Assembly: GCA_016471375.1 (NCBI GenBank)
Contig: WGLZ01000003.1
Coordinates: forward strand, 1 to 63,456
DNA: 63,456 nucleotides
From: Cyanobacteria bacterium RI_101
GTDB lineage: Bacteria; Cyanobacteriota; Cyanobacteriia; Cyanobacteriales; Microcystaceae
Direction of reading: 5' to 3'
Shown: positions 15,144-24,665 of the stretch, piece by piece
Layout: every line of letters begins with the position of its first letter
Numbering within the stretch: the first letter of the stretch is position 1
Made by a program: the position numbers and the translations under genes
Notes under the pieces: generated by a model
Database searches by the model: none
Seen by the model: only the letters and a program-made list of their open reading frames with translations
Told to the model about the DNA's origin: nothing

Positions 15144-15614
15144 ATGAAGGACTCCATCGGGCGCTTAGTTTCCCAGGGGAAAGCCCGCGGCGCCTTTTCC
15201 TGTTCCCGCACCTACCGATTGGTCACCACCGCGCCCATTGACCGGCTTTGGGGGCAATTGGCTAATTTAGCGGATTTATCCTGGCACCCGTTACTGGCCA
15301 AAACCAATCTGCCTCTAGGTCTGATGCCTAAACCGGGGCTAATTTTCCAAGCCGTCACCCGCCTGACCCCGATCCCCATTCGCCTCTTTGTGGAAAACGC
15401 CCGGCCCGGGCAGTTGCTAAGTTTGCGGCTCGTGAGCTTTCCGGGGTTGGAGCAAAAAATCACCTACCAAATGGAATCCACTCTGCTGGGCACCTATCTC
15501 TGTTACTCCGTCACCCTGCGGGGCTGGCTCTCTCCCCTGATTTGGTGGTTGATTAAGCCCTACTCCGACCGAGTGGTGGGCGCCCTGGCCCAAGCGGTGG
15601 AGCGCCGGGTCTGA
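15144..15614 (+). CDS. SRPBCC (START-like) family protein
   Basis: A 156-residue protein with the helix-grip layout: a strand TYRLVTTAPIDRLWGQLANL, a proline-marked HPLLAKT turn, central strands and a long C-terminal helix ending DRVVGALAQAVE. Such proteins bind hydrophobic ligands (polyketide cyclase/dehydrase superfamily). No catalytic residues can be assigned. It lies between divergent hemF and a downstream acyltransferase on the same strand, so a lipid-related role is possible but not shown. Confidence 0.65.
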   Translation: MKDSIGRLVSQGKARGAFSCSRTYRLVTTAPIDRLWGQLANLADLSWHPLLAKTNLPLGLMPKPGLIFQAVTRLTPIPIRLFVENARPGQLLSLRLVSFPGLEQKITYQMESTLLGTYLCYSVTLRGWLSPLIWWLIKPYSDRVVGALAQAVERRV

Positions 15615-15707
15615 CGCTCCCCAAACTGTCAAGTCTAAGGGTCGCGAAAACCGGAAAACCTTTTAGGCTAAAGAAAAAGAAAACGGCTTTTTCTGAAAAT
15701 AATTAAT

Positions 15708-16421
15708 ATGATCTTATCCACTGCGGCGCCGCAGGCTCTAGAGGGGATTGATTCTCGGGTGTCTCCCTGGCTGATGGCGCTCTGTTATCCCCTGGGGCGT
15801 CGGGTTATCCTGCCGGCCTATTTCAGTTCCATTGAGATCATCGGTCAGGAGCATTTACCCACCTCCGGCCCCGCCATTTTAGCGCCGACCCATCGCTCCC
15901 GTTGGGACGCTCTCCTTTTAGCCTTAGCGGCGGGCCGGGGCGCGACGGGGCGAGATTTGCGTTTTATGGTCACTTCCACGGAAATTCAGGGGTTTCAAGG
16001 CTGGTGGGTGCGCCGTTTGGGAGGCTTTCCCGTGGATTTAACCCGACTGGAGTCCCATAGTCTGCGCTACAGCGTGACTCTCCTCTTGGCGGAGGAAATG
16101 CTGGTGATTTTCCCGGAGGGGGGCATCCACCATGACCGCCGGGTCTATCCCCTCAAGCGGGGGGTGGCCCGCATCGCGCTAGAAACCGAAGCCAAAAAAC
16201 CCGGCGCCGGAACTCAAGTGCTCCCCGTCGCCCTCCAATACAGCGATCCCCAAGCCCGGTGGCGCAGTCGAGTCACCGTTAAAATCGGCGCGCCCCTGCG
16301 GGCGGCGGACTATGATCCGACCCGCCCGAAGAGCGCCTCTAAAGCCTTGACCGAAGATCTCCAGCGCCGTTTGCAAGCGTTGATGGGCGACGCCAACCCC
16401 TTGTCCCTAGCGGAAAGTTAA
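15708..16421 (+). CDS. 1-acyl-sn-glycerol-3-phosphate acyltransferase family protein
   Basis: A 237-residue PlsC-type acyltransferase with the HX4D motif in THRSRWDALLL and the FPEGGIH motif (block III), plus a late PVALQYSDP block. It transfers an acyl chain to lysophosphatidate or a related acceptor at the membrane. Cyanobacteria have several PlsC paralogues, so the exact acceptor and symbol are left open. It follows the SRPBCC gene by about 90 bases and precedes ndk. Confidence 0.88.
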   Translation: MILSTAAPQALEGIDSRVSPWLMALCYPLGRRVILPAYFSSIEIIGQEHLPTSGPAILAPTHRSRWDALLLALAAGRGATGRDLRFMVTSTEIQGFQGWWVRRLGGFPVDLTRLESHSLRYSVTLLLAEEMLVIFPEGGIHHDRRVYPLKRGVARIALETEAKKPGAGTQVLPVALQYSDPQARWRSRVTVKIGAPLRAADYDPTRPKSASKALTEDLQRRLQALMGDANPLSLAES

Positions 16422-16511
16422 GCCAAAGTTAATCCAGGGAAGCGGGGGTTCAGGTTTCGGCTAAAATACCCAAGTCCTTACCTTTACCCCTAGCAAGAGG
16501 AGACGGCTTCC

Positions 16512-16964
16512 GTGGAACGCACTTTTATTATGGTCAAGCCCGACGGCGTCCAAAGAAATCTCGTCGGCGAAATTATCCGGCGCTTTGAAAACAAAGGTTT
16601 TAAACTGGCGGGTCTGAAACTGATGAGCGTCAGCCAGGAACTGGCGGAAAAACACTACGACTCCCTCAAGGACAAGGCTTTTTTCCCGGGCTTGGTCAAG
16701 TTTATTTGCTCCTCCCCCGTGGTGGCCATGGTTTGGGAAGGGGATAACGTCGTCGTCACCTCCCGTCAGATGATCGGCGCCACCAATCCCCACGCCGCGG
16801 CGCCGGGCACCATCCGGGGAGATTTTGGCGTGGCCGTGGGCCGGAACCTGATCCACGGCTCCGACGCCATTGAAACCGCCCAACGGGAAATCGCGCTTTG
16901 GTTTAGCGAGGCGGAACTGGTGACTTGGGAAACGACGCTGAATCCTTGGTTGTACGAGCTGTAA
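16512..16964 (+). CDS. ndk: Nucleoside diphosphate kinase
   Basis: A 150-residue Ndk with [19 protein letters not shown] at the start, and RGDFGV and NLIHGSD around the catalytic His. It converts NDPs to NTPs through a phosphohistidine. The start is GTG at 16512; a purine-rich AAGAGGAGA lies upstream at 16494-16502 as ribosome-binding site. Length and motifs are normal for the family. Confidence 0.96.
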   Translation: MERTFIMVKPDGVQRNLVGEIIRRFENKGFKLAGLKLMSVSQELAEKHYDSLKDKAFFPGLVKFICSSPVVAMVWEGDNVVVTSRQMIGATNPHAAAPGTIRGDFGVAVGRNLIHGSDAIETAQREIALWFSEAELVTWETTLNPWLYEL

Positions 16965-17091
16965 CCGCTCCCATTTTTCTAGGCTCTACTCTCTCTTCCC
17001 CCCAAGCGGCGCTGGATACGTCGAGGGGGGAGGGCGGTGTCCCTGCGCACAATCCTTGTCAGTCAATCAGAACGGAGCCTTCGCCTCTACG

Positions 17092-18438
17092 ATGACCATC
17101 TCTCGCACCATTTGCCTCGGCTTTTTATTGGTAATCGCCCTTGGCACAGGACTCCTGATGATGCCCTTCGCCACGACCGAGGGAACCTGGGGCAGTTTTT
17201 TGGTGGCGCTGTTCACCTCCACTTCGGCCGTCTGCGTCACGGGCTTAAGCGTAGTTGATCCCAATACTTATTTTTCTTTTTGGGGAGAGTTAATCCTTCT
17301 GCTGTTAGTCCAGGTGGGCGGCTTAGGCTACATGACCGTCACCACTTTCTTAATGCTTCTCATCGGCCGCAAATTTGACCTCCAACAGCGCTTCGCCATT
17401 CAGGAATCCTTTGACCGTCCCTTTTTACAGGGAAGCCGCCTGTTGGTGAAATCTATCTTCGCCACGACTCTAATCTTTGAGTTAACCGGCTCTTTTTTAT
17501 TAACCTATAAGTTTGCGCAAAAATACGATCTGGACGAAGCGTTATGGTTAGGAATTTTTCACAGTGTCAGCGCCTTTAACAACGCCGGTTTTAGTTTATT
17601 TAAAGATAACTTAATGGGCTATTACGATTCTTTAATCGTTAACCTGACGATCACCGGGCTAATTATTTTTGGCGGCATTGGTTATCAAGTCATTATCGAG
17701 TTTTATTTTTGGCTCTCCGGCAAACTCAGAAATCGCCGTCGTCCGTTTCAATTTTCCCTCAATTTTAAAGTTGTTCTTAAAGTGACCGCCGGTTTACTAA
17801 TTTTAGGAACGATCACCTTTCTCTTTATCGAAGTGCAAAATCCCCAAACCATGAACGGGTTCAGCGCCAAGGATAAGATCCTAGCGGCTTGGTTCCAGTC
17901 CGTCACCACCCGCACCGCGGGCTTTAATACCATTGACAACGGTAAATTAGAGATTAATTCCCTCTTGATCACCATGATTTTGATGTTTATCGGCGCGAGT
18001 CCCAGCGGCACCGGCGGGGGAATTAAAACCACGACTCTGAGTATTTTAATTAACTCGACTCGGGCGGTGCTTCGGGGAAAAGAAACGGTGATTATCTACA
18101 AAAGAACCATCCCGCCCACCCTCATTTTAAAGGCTATCGCCGTGGTCTTTGGCTCCGCTATCACTGTGTTGATCGGCGCGAGTTTAATTTCCTTTATCGA
18201 GTTTCGCTTAGAGTCAAACATTGGCCCGATTCCGATTTTATTTGAAACGGTGTCCGCTTTTGGAACCGTGGGTTTGTCCATGGGCATTACCGCTAGTTTG
18301 GCGCCCCTTTCCCAGGTGGTGATTATCGCCATGATGTACGCGGGACGGGTCGGCGTGATTCTGTTGATGGCGGCCATTGTCGGCGATCCCAAGCCGACTA
18401 TGATTCAATACCCCGAGGAAAATTTACTGATTGGTTAA
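17092..18438 (+). CDS. ktrB: Na+-dependent K+ uptake channel subunit KtrB (TrkH family)
   Basis: About 448 residues from ATG 17092; the frame extends upstream to TTG 17056, but family members start near MTISRTICLGFLL. It has repeated membrane-P-loop-membrane units with the selectivity-filter segments TSTSAVCVTGLS, HSVSAFNNAGFS, VTTRTAGFNTID and FETVSAFGTVGLS, each with its conserved Gly. KtrB moves K+ across the inner membrane together with the nucleotide-binding KtrA, which is not in this window. In cyanobacteria the system serves osmotic adaptation. Many hydrophobic segments support the topology. Confidence 0.92.
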   Translation: MTISRTICLGFLLVIALGTGLLMMPFATTEGTWGSFLVALFTSTSAVCVTGLSVVDPNTYFSFWGELILLLLVQVGGLGYMTVTTFLMLLIGRKFDLQQRFAIQESFDRPFLQGSRLLVKSIFATTLIFELTGSFLLTYKFAQKYDLDEALWLGIFHSVSAFNNAGFSLFKDNLMGYYDSLIVNLTITGLIIFGGIGYQVIIEFYFWLSGKLRNRRRPFQFSLNFKVVLKVTAGLLILGTITFLFIEVQNPQTMNGFSAKDKILAAWFQSVTTRTAGFNTIDNGKLEINSLLITMILMFIGASPSGTGGGIKTTTLSILINSTRAVLRGKETVIIYKRTIPPTLILKAIAVVFGSAITVLIGASLISFIEFRLESNIGPIPILFETVSAFGTVGLSMGITASLAPLSQVVIIAMMYAGRVGVILLMAAIVGDPKPTMIQYPEENLLIG

Positions 18439-18476
18439 GGGAAGATAAGAAACGCCGGTTTTTCAAGCCTCGAACG

Positions 18477-19760
18477 CTAGTTCTTTTTCGCTTCCTCTAG
18501 ACGACGGCGAATCTCTTCCAGTTGGCTCCAAAACGCGCTCAATTTTAGGCTCTCTTGACTTTGGGTCGCCAACCATTTCAAGCGCGCCGTTTCCGCGGCG
18601 GCTTCCTCTTCCCCCACAATTAAACAAACCGCGGCGCCGCGGGCGTCCGCCCGTTTCAGTTGCTTGCTAAAGGCGCTGCCGCTCAGATCCAACTCGACCC
18701 GGAAATTTTCTCGCCGTAGTTTCTGAGCCAAGCTAAACGCTAATCGTTCCGCCGCCGCTCCCCGAGAAGCAAGGTAAAAATCCGGGCCCTGAACCGGCGC
18801 CGGCAGAGATTGTTGGAGGAGTAGAATCAGGCGCTCTATTCCCATGGCCCAACCCACCGCCGGGGTAGACGGCCCTCCCAGAGCGCCGATGAGACCGTCG
18901 TAGCGGCCGCCGCCGCAAACCGTCGCCTGGGCGCCCAGATCCGCGGATTGAATTTCAAAGGCGGTGTGGGTGTAGTAGTCCAGACCCCGCACTAAACCGG
19001 GGGTAATTTGGTAATCAATGCCGAGGTCGGTCAACAGCGTTTGCACCCCCTCAAAATGGCGCCGGGACTCGGGGGATAAGTAATCTAAGATACTCGGCGC
19101 TTCTCGGACAACTTCTTGGGTCTTGGGGTCTTTGCTGTCCAAAATTCGCAGGGGATTGCGGGCTAATCGGGCCTGGGAGTCGGGGTCTAGGCTGTCCCGG
19201 CGGGGGGTTAAGTAATCCACCAGCGCCCGACGGTAAGCCTGACGGTCTTCGCCGTCGCCCACGGAATTTAAGGCCAAGGTCAAACGGGTTAACCCCAAGG
19301 CTTGGAGAATGGCGGTCGCCAGGGCGATGGCCTCCCCGTCCGCCCTCGGATCCGGGGAACCCAGCAGTTCTAAACCGATTTGGTGAAACTGCCGTTGTCG
19401 TCCCGCCTGGGGGCGCTCGTAGCGAAACATCGGGCCCTGATACCAAAGCCTCTGCGGGCCGCCCTGGGACTGGAGTCCTCGCTCAATGTAGGCTCGGGCC
19501 ACTCCCGCCGTGCCCTCCGGTCGTAGGGTCACCGGGCGCTCGCCCCGGTCCGTGAAACTATACATTTCCTTGCCCACCACGTCGGTGCCTTCCCCGATCC
19601 CCCGCTCAAACAGCGCCGTTTGCTCAAAAATAGGGGTGCGGATTTCTTGATAACCGGCTTGACTGAGGATATTCTGAGCGATTTTTTCTAAATATTGCCA
19701 ATAACCCGACTCTCCGGGCAAAATATCGCGGGTTCCCCGAATGGCTTGGATGGCGCCCAT
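18477..19760 (-). CDS. hisS: Histidyl-tRNA synthetase
   Basis: A 427-residue class II synthetase. It has the HisRS start IQAIRGTRDILPGES, the motif 2 region PMFRYERPQAGRQRQFHQIG, the histidine-specific LVRGLDYYTHTAFEIQ and GGGRYDGL, and motif 3 AVGWAMGIERL. The C-terminal anticodon-binding domain starts near DFYLASRG. It charges tRNA-His. It faces ktrB tail to tail with 38 bases between the stops. Confidence 0.97.
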   Translation of the reverse strand: MGAIQAIRGTRDILPGESGYWQYLEKIAQNILSQAGYQEIRTPIFEQTALFERGIGEGTDVVGKEMYSFTDRGERPVTLRPEGTAGVARAYIERGLQSQGGPQRLWYQGPMFRYERPQAGRQRQFHQIGLELLGSPDPRADGEAIALATAILQALGLTRLTLALNSVGDGEDRQAYRRALVDYLTPRRDSLDPDSQARLARNPLRILDSKDPKTQEVVREAPSILDYLSPESRRHFEGVQTLLTDLGIDYQITPGLVRGLDYYTHTAFEIQSADLGAQATVCGGGRYDGLIGALGGPSTPAVGWAMGIERLILLLQQSLPAPVQGPDFYLASRGAAAERLAFSLAQKLRRENFRVELDLSGSAFSKQLKRADARGAAVCLIVGEEEAAAETARLKWLATQSQESLKLSAFWSQLEEIRRRLEEAKKN

Positions 19761-19894
19761 AGCAACGCAAGTCCTACTTTAAAAATACGAAACAATCACG
19801 GGGTCTATTTTAGCCTGGGCGGGGTAAAAGCCTTACTTTACAGCCAATCAAGGGATAGCGTCCGTTGAAGGAGAGCCTAATCAGTGACGAGTCC

Positions 19895-19960
19895 GCGATA
19901 AATTCCCCTCCTGTGGAGGGGTGGCAGGCCTAGCCTGACGGGGTGGTCTAGCCCCTCGGT
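19895..19960. repeat. Palindromic intergenic repeat (TCCCCTCC-TGT-GGAGGGG type)
   Basis: AATTCCCCTCCTGTGGAGGGGTGG can form a stem, followed by GACGGGGTGGTCTAG. The same layout with small changes recurs at 42792-42840, and in reverse at 3020-3080. It lies between hisS and petG; the rest of this gap holds only the petG leader. Confidence 0.55.
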
Positions 19961-20015
19961 TCGGGATTGTGTCAAAATAGTCCAAGCCTAATATTGAACT
20001 ATCATTATCCCTATT

Positions 20016-20021
20016 TAGGAG
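20016..20021 (+). promoter_or_regulatory. Ribosome-binding site of petG
   Basis: TAGGAG lies seven bases before the GTG start at 20029. It supports use of GTG as the start of this very short gene. Confidence 0.6.
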
Positions 20022-20028
20022 CAACGCT

Positions 20029-20145
20029 GTGATTGAACCCTTGTTACTGGGCATTGTCCTGGGCCTGATTCCCGTCACCCTTTCCGGTCTCTTTGTGGCG
20101 GCTTATTTACAATACAAACGAGGCAACCAGTTCAACCTCGACTAG
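20029..20145 (+). CDS. petG: Cytochrome b6f complex subunit 5 (PetG)
   Basis: A 38-codon gene starting with GTG. The translation begins [18 protein letters not shown] and ends [13 protein letters not shown], which is PetG almost residue for residue, including the single membrane helix and the KRGNQ tail. PetG is a small subunit needed for assembly and stability of the dimeric cytochrome b6f complex in the thylakoid membrane. The next gene starts 14 bases after its stop on the same strand, so they may be co-transcribed. Confidence 0.95.
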   Translation: MIEPLLLGIVLGLIPVTLSGLFVAAYLQYKRGNQFNLD

Positions 20146-20158
20146 GTTAAGCGACCCC

Positions 20159-20698
20159 ATGACGAGCGCCGCTCCCCAAACATTCCGCCTCTCGCCCCTA
20201 ATTCGCCTGACCTTATTTAACCTCTACTTGGCGCTTACGGTTCCGCTTCCCTTTTTAGCCTGGAAAACCGGAGCCGCCGTCTCCCCTCTCTGGCTTGGGT
20301 TGGGCCTCCTCGGGGGACTGTTCCTCCTCGGCGCCGCCCTGGGGGAAAGGGTGGAGGTGGATGAAGAGGGGATTGGCGTCAGGTATCCCGCCTGGGCGCC
20401 GTTTTTGGCCCGTCGGAGCTGGCGATTAACTTGGGGCCAAATCGCGGCGCTGAAATGTCGGAGCACCGGTCAGGGCGGGTTGGTGTATTATCTGCTCGCG
20501 ACGGAGGCGGATCGGGCCTACTTGCTCCCCATGCGGATTGCCGGTTTTAACCGTTTGACCCAGATTATTCAAGCCCAAACCGCCTTAGATTTAACGGACG
20601 TCCGCCCCTTGGCCCAACCGTGGATGTACGCGGCGCTATTGGCCTTAACCCTTCTGCTTTGGGTTATTGAAGCGGTCGGCCTCGCGCCCTTGCTGTAA
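20159..20698 (+). CDS. Cyanobacterial membrane protein of unknown function
   Basis: A 179-residue protein from ATG 20159; the frame is open farther upstream but that part overlaps petG. Hydrophobic segments lie at about residues 20-36 (LTLFNLYLALTVPLPFL), 43-60 and 160-176. In between, a soluble segment EVDEEGIGVRYP...RRSWRLTWGQI resembles a PH-like photosystem-assembly-type domain. I do not assign a family. Its place just behind petG suggests a thylakoid-related role, which is inference. Confidence 0.7.
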   Translation: MTSAAPQTFRLSPLIRLTLFNLYLALTVPLPFLAWKTGAAVSPLWLGLGLLGGLFLLGAALGERVEVDEEGIGVRYPAWAPFLARRSWRLTWGQIAALKCRSTGQGGLVYYLLATEADRAYLLPMRIAGFNRLTQIIQAQTALDLTDVRPLAQPWMYAALLALTLLLWVIEAVGLAPLL

Positions 20699-20707
20699 CC
20701 CCGCTTC

Positions 20708-21943
20708 CTACTCCGAAAGGCCGGTGTTATCGTCCCAAACGGGGAGCGTCACGGTAAAGGTCGTTCCCTGATTAACCCGGCTGTGCACCGTCACCCGACC
20801 GCCGTGAATCTCGGCGCACCGCTGAGCGATGGCTAAACCCAAACCGGTGCCGCCGACAGCGCCGACGTTATCCGCCCGGAAGAAGGGGTTAAATAGCTCC
20901 GGTAGGGCCTCCGGGGGAATGCCCCGTCCCTGATCCGTAATTTGAAAAATTACCCGTTCCGGCTCCCCGATCAGCTCTAACAAGACGGGACTGGGGGGAT
21001 CGGAATATTTGAGAGCGTTGCTGAGTAAATTGGCTAAAATATGGCGCAGTAAATTTGTGTCCCATAGTCCCACGTCCACATTCCCCTGGGTGACCAGTCG
21101 GATTTGGCGCTCTTCGTTTTGGGCGCTTTGTAAAGAATTAATCAACTCCCAACAAAATTCGACTAAATTTAAGGGGCCCAAACTGGCTTGCAACTTGCCG
21201 CTCTCGGAGCGCCCCAAAACCAAGACCTCGCTCAACAGTTGATCCATATCTTTAATGGCCTTGCGGATCATCTGAAAATAATTCACCTGCTGTTCCGGGG
21301 TGAGACGGTCGCCGCTTTCTTCCAGCAAACCGGCGGAAAGCAAAATGGTGTTTAAGGGATTGCGAAAATCGTGGGAGAGCATGGAGACGAATTCCGTCTT
21401 CATCTGGTTCAGGGCTTTGACTTTATCCAATTCTGCCGCCTGGGCCTGGATATCTTCCGTGAGATGGCTCACATTTTCCTTTAAATCCGCGTTGAGGCGC
21501 AGTAAACTCAGTGCCGCCTGTTTCCGTTCAATGGCGTAATTAATGGCCCGCAGTAAAATATCGAGGGTAATATCCCGCTTAACCAAGTAATCCTGGGCGC
21601 CGCGACGCACCGCTTCCAACGCCAACCGCTCATCGTGGTGGTGGGTTAAGACCACAATGGGAATTTGGGGCACGGTTTTCAGCAGAGGTTCCAGGGAGGC
21701 TAAACCGGCGCTGTCCGGTAGGGTCAGGTCCAGTAAAATCAGGTCGAAAGGCTCTTGCTCTAAGGCGCCCAGCGCCGCCGTTAAACGGGTCTGGTGGGCG
21801 AATTTAAAGTGATAGGAAGTGGCCCCCTTCAAAATTTCTTGCAGGAGACGGGCCTCCGCCAGGCTATCTTCAACTAGGAGAATTTTTAACAAACGGGGAG
21901 TAACCATAAATGAGGTCATTAGCTCTCCTTGCTGGGAAGGCAA
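20708..21943 (-). CDS. Response regulator-histidine kinase hybrid
   Basis: A 411-residue protein. The N-terminal receiver domain (KILLVEDSLAEARLL, phospho-acceptor Asp in LILLDLTLP, Lys in YLVKRD) is followed by a coiled-coil linker. Then come the dimerisation/phosphotransfer domain with SHDFRNPLN (phospho-His) and the ATPase domain with the N box HILANLLSNALKYS and DQGRGIP and GGTGLGL G boxes. It starts 21 bases after the rcp1-like gene stop, so it is the third gene of the phytochrome operon. It may take phosphate from, or add an output to, the Cph1-Rcp1 pair. Confidence 0.9.
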   Translation of the reverse strand: MPSQQGELMTSFMVTPRLLKILLVEDSLAEARLLQEILKGATSYHFKFAHQTRLTAALGALEQEPFDLILLDLTLPDSAGLASLEPLLKTVPQIPIVVLTHHHDERLALEAVRRGAQDYLVKRDITLDILLRAINYAIERKQAALSLLRLNADLKENVSHLTEDIQAQAAELDKVKALNQMKTEFVSMLSHDFRNPLNTILLSAGLLEESGDRLTPEQQVNYFQMIRKAIKDMDQLLSEVLVLGRSESGKLQASLGPLNLVEFCWELINSLQSAQNEERQIRLVTQGNVDVGLWDTNLLRHILANLLSNALKYSDPPSPVLLELIGEPERVIFQITDQGRGIPPEALPELFNPFFRADNVGAVGGTGLGLAIAQRCAEIHGGRVTVHSRVNQGTTFTVTLPVWDDNTGLSE

Positions 21944-21964
21944 AAACGCCCTACTCCATTATGC

Positions 21965-22417
21965 TCATAGACGAGGCAGGGTGACGGTTTCTAGCCAAAA
22001 GGATTCTATTCCCTGCACCAGTTTAAATAGATCCTTGAGATTGCGGGACTTGGTGATGTAGCAGTTGACGTGGAGTTCGTAACTGGTGGTGATGTCCTCC
22101 TCGTGGTGGGAGGTGGTGAGGACCACCACCGGAATCCGCTTGAGGTTGGGGTCGTTTTTAATTTCCGCCAAAACCTCCCGCCCGTCCTTTTTCGGCAAGT
22201 TCAAATCCAGAACAATCAGATGGGGACGGGGGGCTTCCACATACTCCGCCTGCTGGCGCAGGTAATCCATGGCCGCCAGCCCGTCCCGCACAATTTGCAA
22301 CTCGTGGGGAACGTTACTGGTTTTGAGGACTTCCTGCACCAGCCGGGCGTCGGCTTTGCTGTCTTCGATCAATAAAATGACCTTAGTCAGTTCCGCTTCA
22401 GACTCGACGACGCTCAC
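21965..22417 (-). CDS. rcp1: Phytochrome response regulator, Rcp1 type
   Basis: A 150-residue single-domain response regulator. It has VILLIEDSKADARLVQEVL, the phospho-acceptor D71 in LIVLDLNLPKKDG, Thr in VVLTTSHHEED and Lys in CYITKS, closely following Rcp1 of Synechocystis. It has no DNA-binding domain. Its start overlaps the end of the phytochrome gene by 20 bases, which implies translational coupling and fixes it as the cognate regulator. Confidence 0.93.
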   Translation of the reverse strand: MSVVESEAELTKVILLIEDSKADARLVQEVLKTSNVPHELQIVRDGLAAMDYLRQQAEYVEAPRPHLIVLDLNLPKKDGREVLAEIKNDPNLKRIPVVVLTTSHHEEDITTSYELHVNCYITKSRNLKDLFKLVQGIESFWLETVTLPRL

Positions 22418-24665
22418 GCTCGGGGCCTCCTACAGGCAGGGTAAAGAAGAAGGTGGAACCTTGGCCGGGTTCGGATTCCAGCCAAATTTGTCCCCGGTGC
22501 CCTTCGACGATTTTTTTACAAATGGCCAGCCCCATGCCCGTCCCGGTGTATTCATCCCGGGTATGGAGGCGCTGGAAGATGACGAAAATCCGGTCAAAGA
22601 ATTGGGGATCGATGCCGACGCCGTTGTCCCGCACCGAGAAGAGCCAGGCGTCCTCTAGGCGCTCAGCGCCGATATGGATTTCCGGCGGCGCTTCCCGGCG
22701 GAATTTAAGGGCGTTGCCGATCAGGTTTTGGAAAACCTGCATTAGTTGGGTTTCGTCCGCCAGCACCGTGGGTAGGGGATCGACGGTGATTTGGGCTTGG
22801 TTGGCCTCGACCCGGCGCCGGAGGTTGGCCAAGGCCCGATCCAACGCTTTTTGGGACTCGGTCAGCGCCAACTCGGCGTTTTGGACGTCCACTTTAGAAT
22901 AGGCCAGCACGTCGTCGATGAGGGTCTGCATTAGGGACACCCCCTCCACCGCGAAGTTAATAAACTCGCTGGCGTCTTCGTCGAGGCGGTCGCCGTAGCG
23001 CATTTCCAAGAGTTGCACATAGTTGGCCACCTGATTGAGGGGTTCTTGTAAATCATGGGAGGCGACGTAGGCGAATTTTTTCAGATCGGCGTTGGAGCGC
23101 TGGAGGTCTTCCGCCAATTGGGCTAATTCGTCCGCCTGCCGCAAAATCAGGTTCACAATCGCCTTTTTCAGTTCCAGCGCCGCCCGGACTTCCACCGGTT
23201 GCCAAGGGAGAGAATTGAGGCGCACCGTTTCTTTCCAGAGTTCAAAAGATTTCCGGGGCGAGAGGCGAATTTCCGACCCCACCTGTTCCGCCGAGTAGGC
23301 TTGATTGGGATCGCCGCCCCAGTTCACCGTTTGCAGGACTTCCGGCCGGAACCAGAGGACGTAATTGCGTTGGGCGATGGCGATGGCCATGACGCCGCTG
23401 GCGACGTCTTTAAAGTTCAGGGAGTCGCTGTAGAGTTGGGGCAATGATTGGCTAAAGAAGACGTCCCGGGGCGGTTGGGTTTTCAGCCACTGCACCAGGT
23501 ATTTAATCTGTTCCTCCTGGGGGGTTTGCCCGCAGAGAATGACCCGTTCCCCCAGCACCACCGCGGCGCCCTGGGAACCGGTTAAGGCTAACAGATCCTC
23601 GGGATTGGCGGCCAAACCGCTGGCGAAATCCGGCGCAAGGGTCATGGCGTCCACCAGTCGGAACTGGACTTCATTGAGCGCCATGCGGTAATCGTAGTCC
23701 TCGCTATCTTCCCGCGCCGAAATATCGGCGAAGACCACCCGTCCCAAAAATTCGCAGGCCTTGCGCAGTTCGTAGGGAATGTGTTTCGGCGTCAGGTGGT
23801 GACAGGCGATCAGCCCCCAGAGGGCGCCGTCTTTGATCAAAGAAATGGTTAAGGAGGCGCCCACCCCCATATTGACCAGATACTCCAAATGACAGGGAGA
23901 AGGGCTACGGAGAATGGAGAGGGTTAAATCCAGGGATTGCTCCGTTAAGGGATTTTGGCTGGGGTATAACTGGGAGGGAACCGCCGTCACATCCGGGATA
24001 ATCCGAATCGGGTTTTGAATAAACAAGCGCCGGGCCGGTTGGGGAATATCGGATTCCGGGTAACGGAGACCCAAAAAGGGTTCCAAATCCGGGCGCTTGC
24101 ACTCGGCGATGACGTCGCCGTGGTTATTCTCGTCAAAACGGTACAACATCACCCGGTCAAACCCCGTCAATTTTTGCACCTCCTCCACGATGGTCTGGCA
24201 GAAGTCCACCAGACTGCCCCGGGCCCGCAGTTTGTGGATGGAGACCTTAGCCAGGTGGTAGAAACTCAAAAAGGAAATATTTTCGACGCTATCGGTGGGT
24301 TCCAGTTCTAGGATTAACACGCCGTCCGCCGTGTAGTGGAAAACCCCGTCAAAGACTCGGTAGTCGTCTCCGGCTAACCTGACCCATAACTTAGTGGGAT
24401 TAACGTAATCTAAATCTCCGCGGCTGATTTTCTCCCGTAGGGGATCGATTTGGAAGGTATCAAAAATGTCTTCTAGGCGTTGCCCCAGAAGTTCCTGGGC
24501 CGATTGCCCCAGCAGATGCAGACAGTTGGTACTAACCTGAGCGAGGGTTAAATTCGGCTCCGTCAAAGCCAAGACCACCCCGTAGGACTGAATGGCGCTG
24601 GTGGCGTGGATGGGCAAATTGTCTAAAACTTGAGCGTGGAGATCCGTCAATGTGGCGCTGACCAT
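22398..24665 (-). CDS. cph1: Cyanobacterial phytochrome histidine kinase, Cph1 type
   Basis: A 755-residue red/far-red photoreceptor kinase. The order is PAS-like (about 15-125), GAF (about 140-310), PHY (about 320-500) and histidine kinase (about 520-750). The GAF domain has YPESDIPQPARRLFI and LWGLIACHH, whose Cys binds phycocyanobilin as in Cph1. The PHY tongue region reads VLWFRPEVLQTVNWGGDP. The kinase has ASHDLQEPLNQV (phospho-His), NLIGNALKF and TGMGLAICKKI. All chromophore and kinase residues appear present. It is the first gene of a three-gene operon with rcp1 and a hybrid kinase. Confidence 0.97.
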   Translation of the reverse strand: MVSATLTDLHAQVLDNLPIHATSAIQSYGVVLALTEPNLTLAQVSTNCLHLLGQSAQELLGQRLEDIFDTFQIDPLREKISRGDLDYVNPTKLWVRLAGDDYRVFDGVFHYTADGVLILELEPTDSVENISFLSFYHLAKVSIHKLRARGSLVDFCQTIVEEVQKLTGFDRVMLYRFDENNHGDVIAECKRPDLEPFLGLRYPESDIPQPARRLFIQNPIRIIPDVTAVPSQLYPSQNPLTEQSLDLTLSILRSPSPCHLEYLVNMGVGASLTISLIKDGALWGLIACHHLTPKHIPYELRKACEFLGRVVFADISAREDSEDYDYRMALNEVQFRLVDAMTLAPDFASGLAANPEDLLALTGSQGAAVVLGERVILCGQTPQEEQIKYLVQWLKTQPPRDVFFSQSLPQLYSDSLNFKDVASGVMAIAIAQRNYVLWFRPEVLQTVNWGGDPNQAYSAEQVGSEIRLSPRKSFELWKETVRLNSLPWQPVEVRAALELKKAIVNLILRQADELAQLAEDLQRSNADLKKFAYVASHDLQEPLNQVANYVQLLEMRYGDRLDEDASEFINFAVEGVSLMQTLIDDVLAYSKVDVQNAELALTESQKALDRALANLRRRVEANQAQITVDPLPTVLADETQLMQVFQNLIGNALKFRREAPPEIHIGAERLEDAWLFSVRDNGVGIDPQFFDRIFVIFQRLHTRDEYTGTGMGLAICKKIVEGHRGQIWLESEPGQGSTFFFTLPVGGPERERRRV

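Noticed and set aside
19881-20078. Minus-strand frame opposite petG
   Set aside because: It runs antisense to petG, whose translation matches the family nearly perfectly, and across a palindromic repeat.
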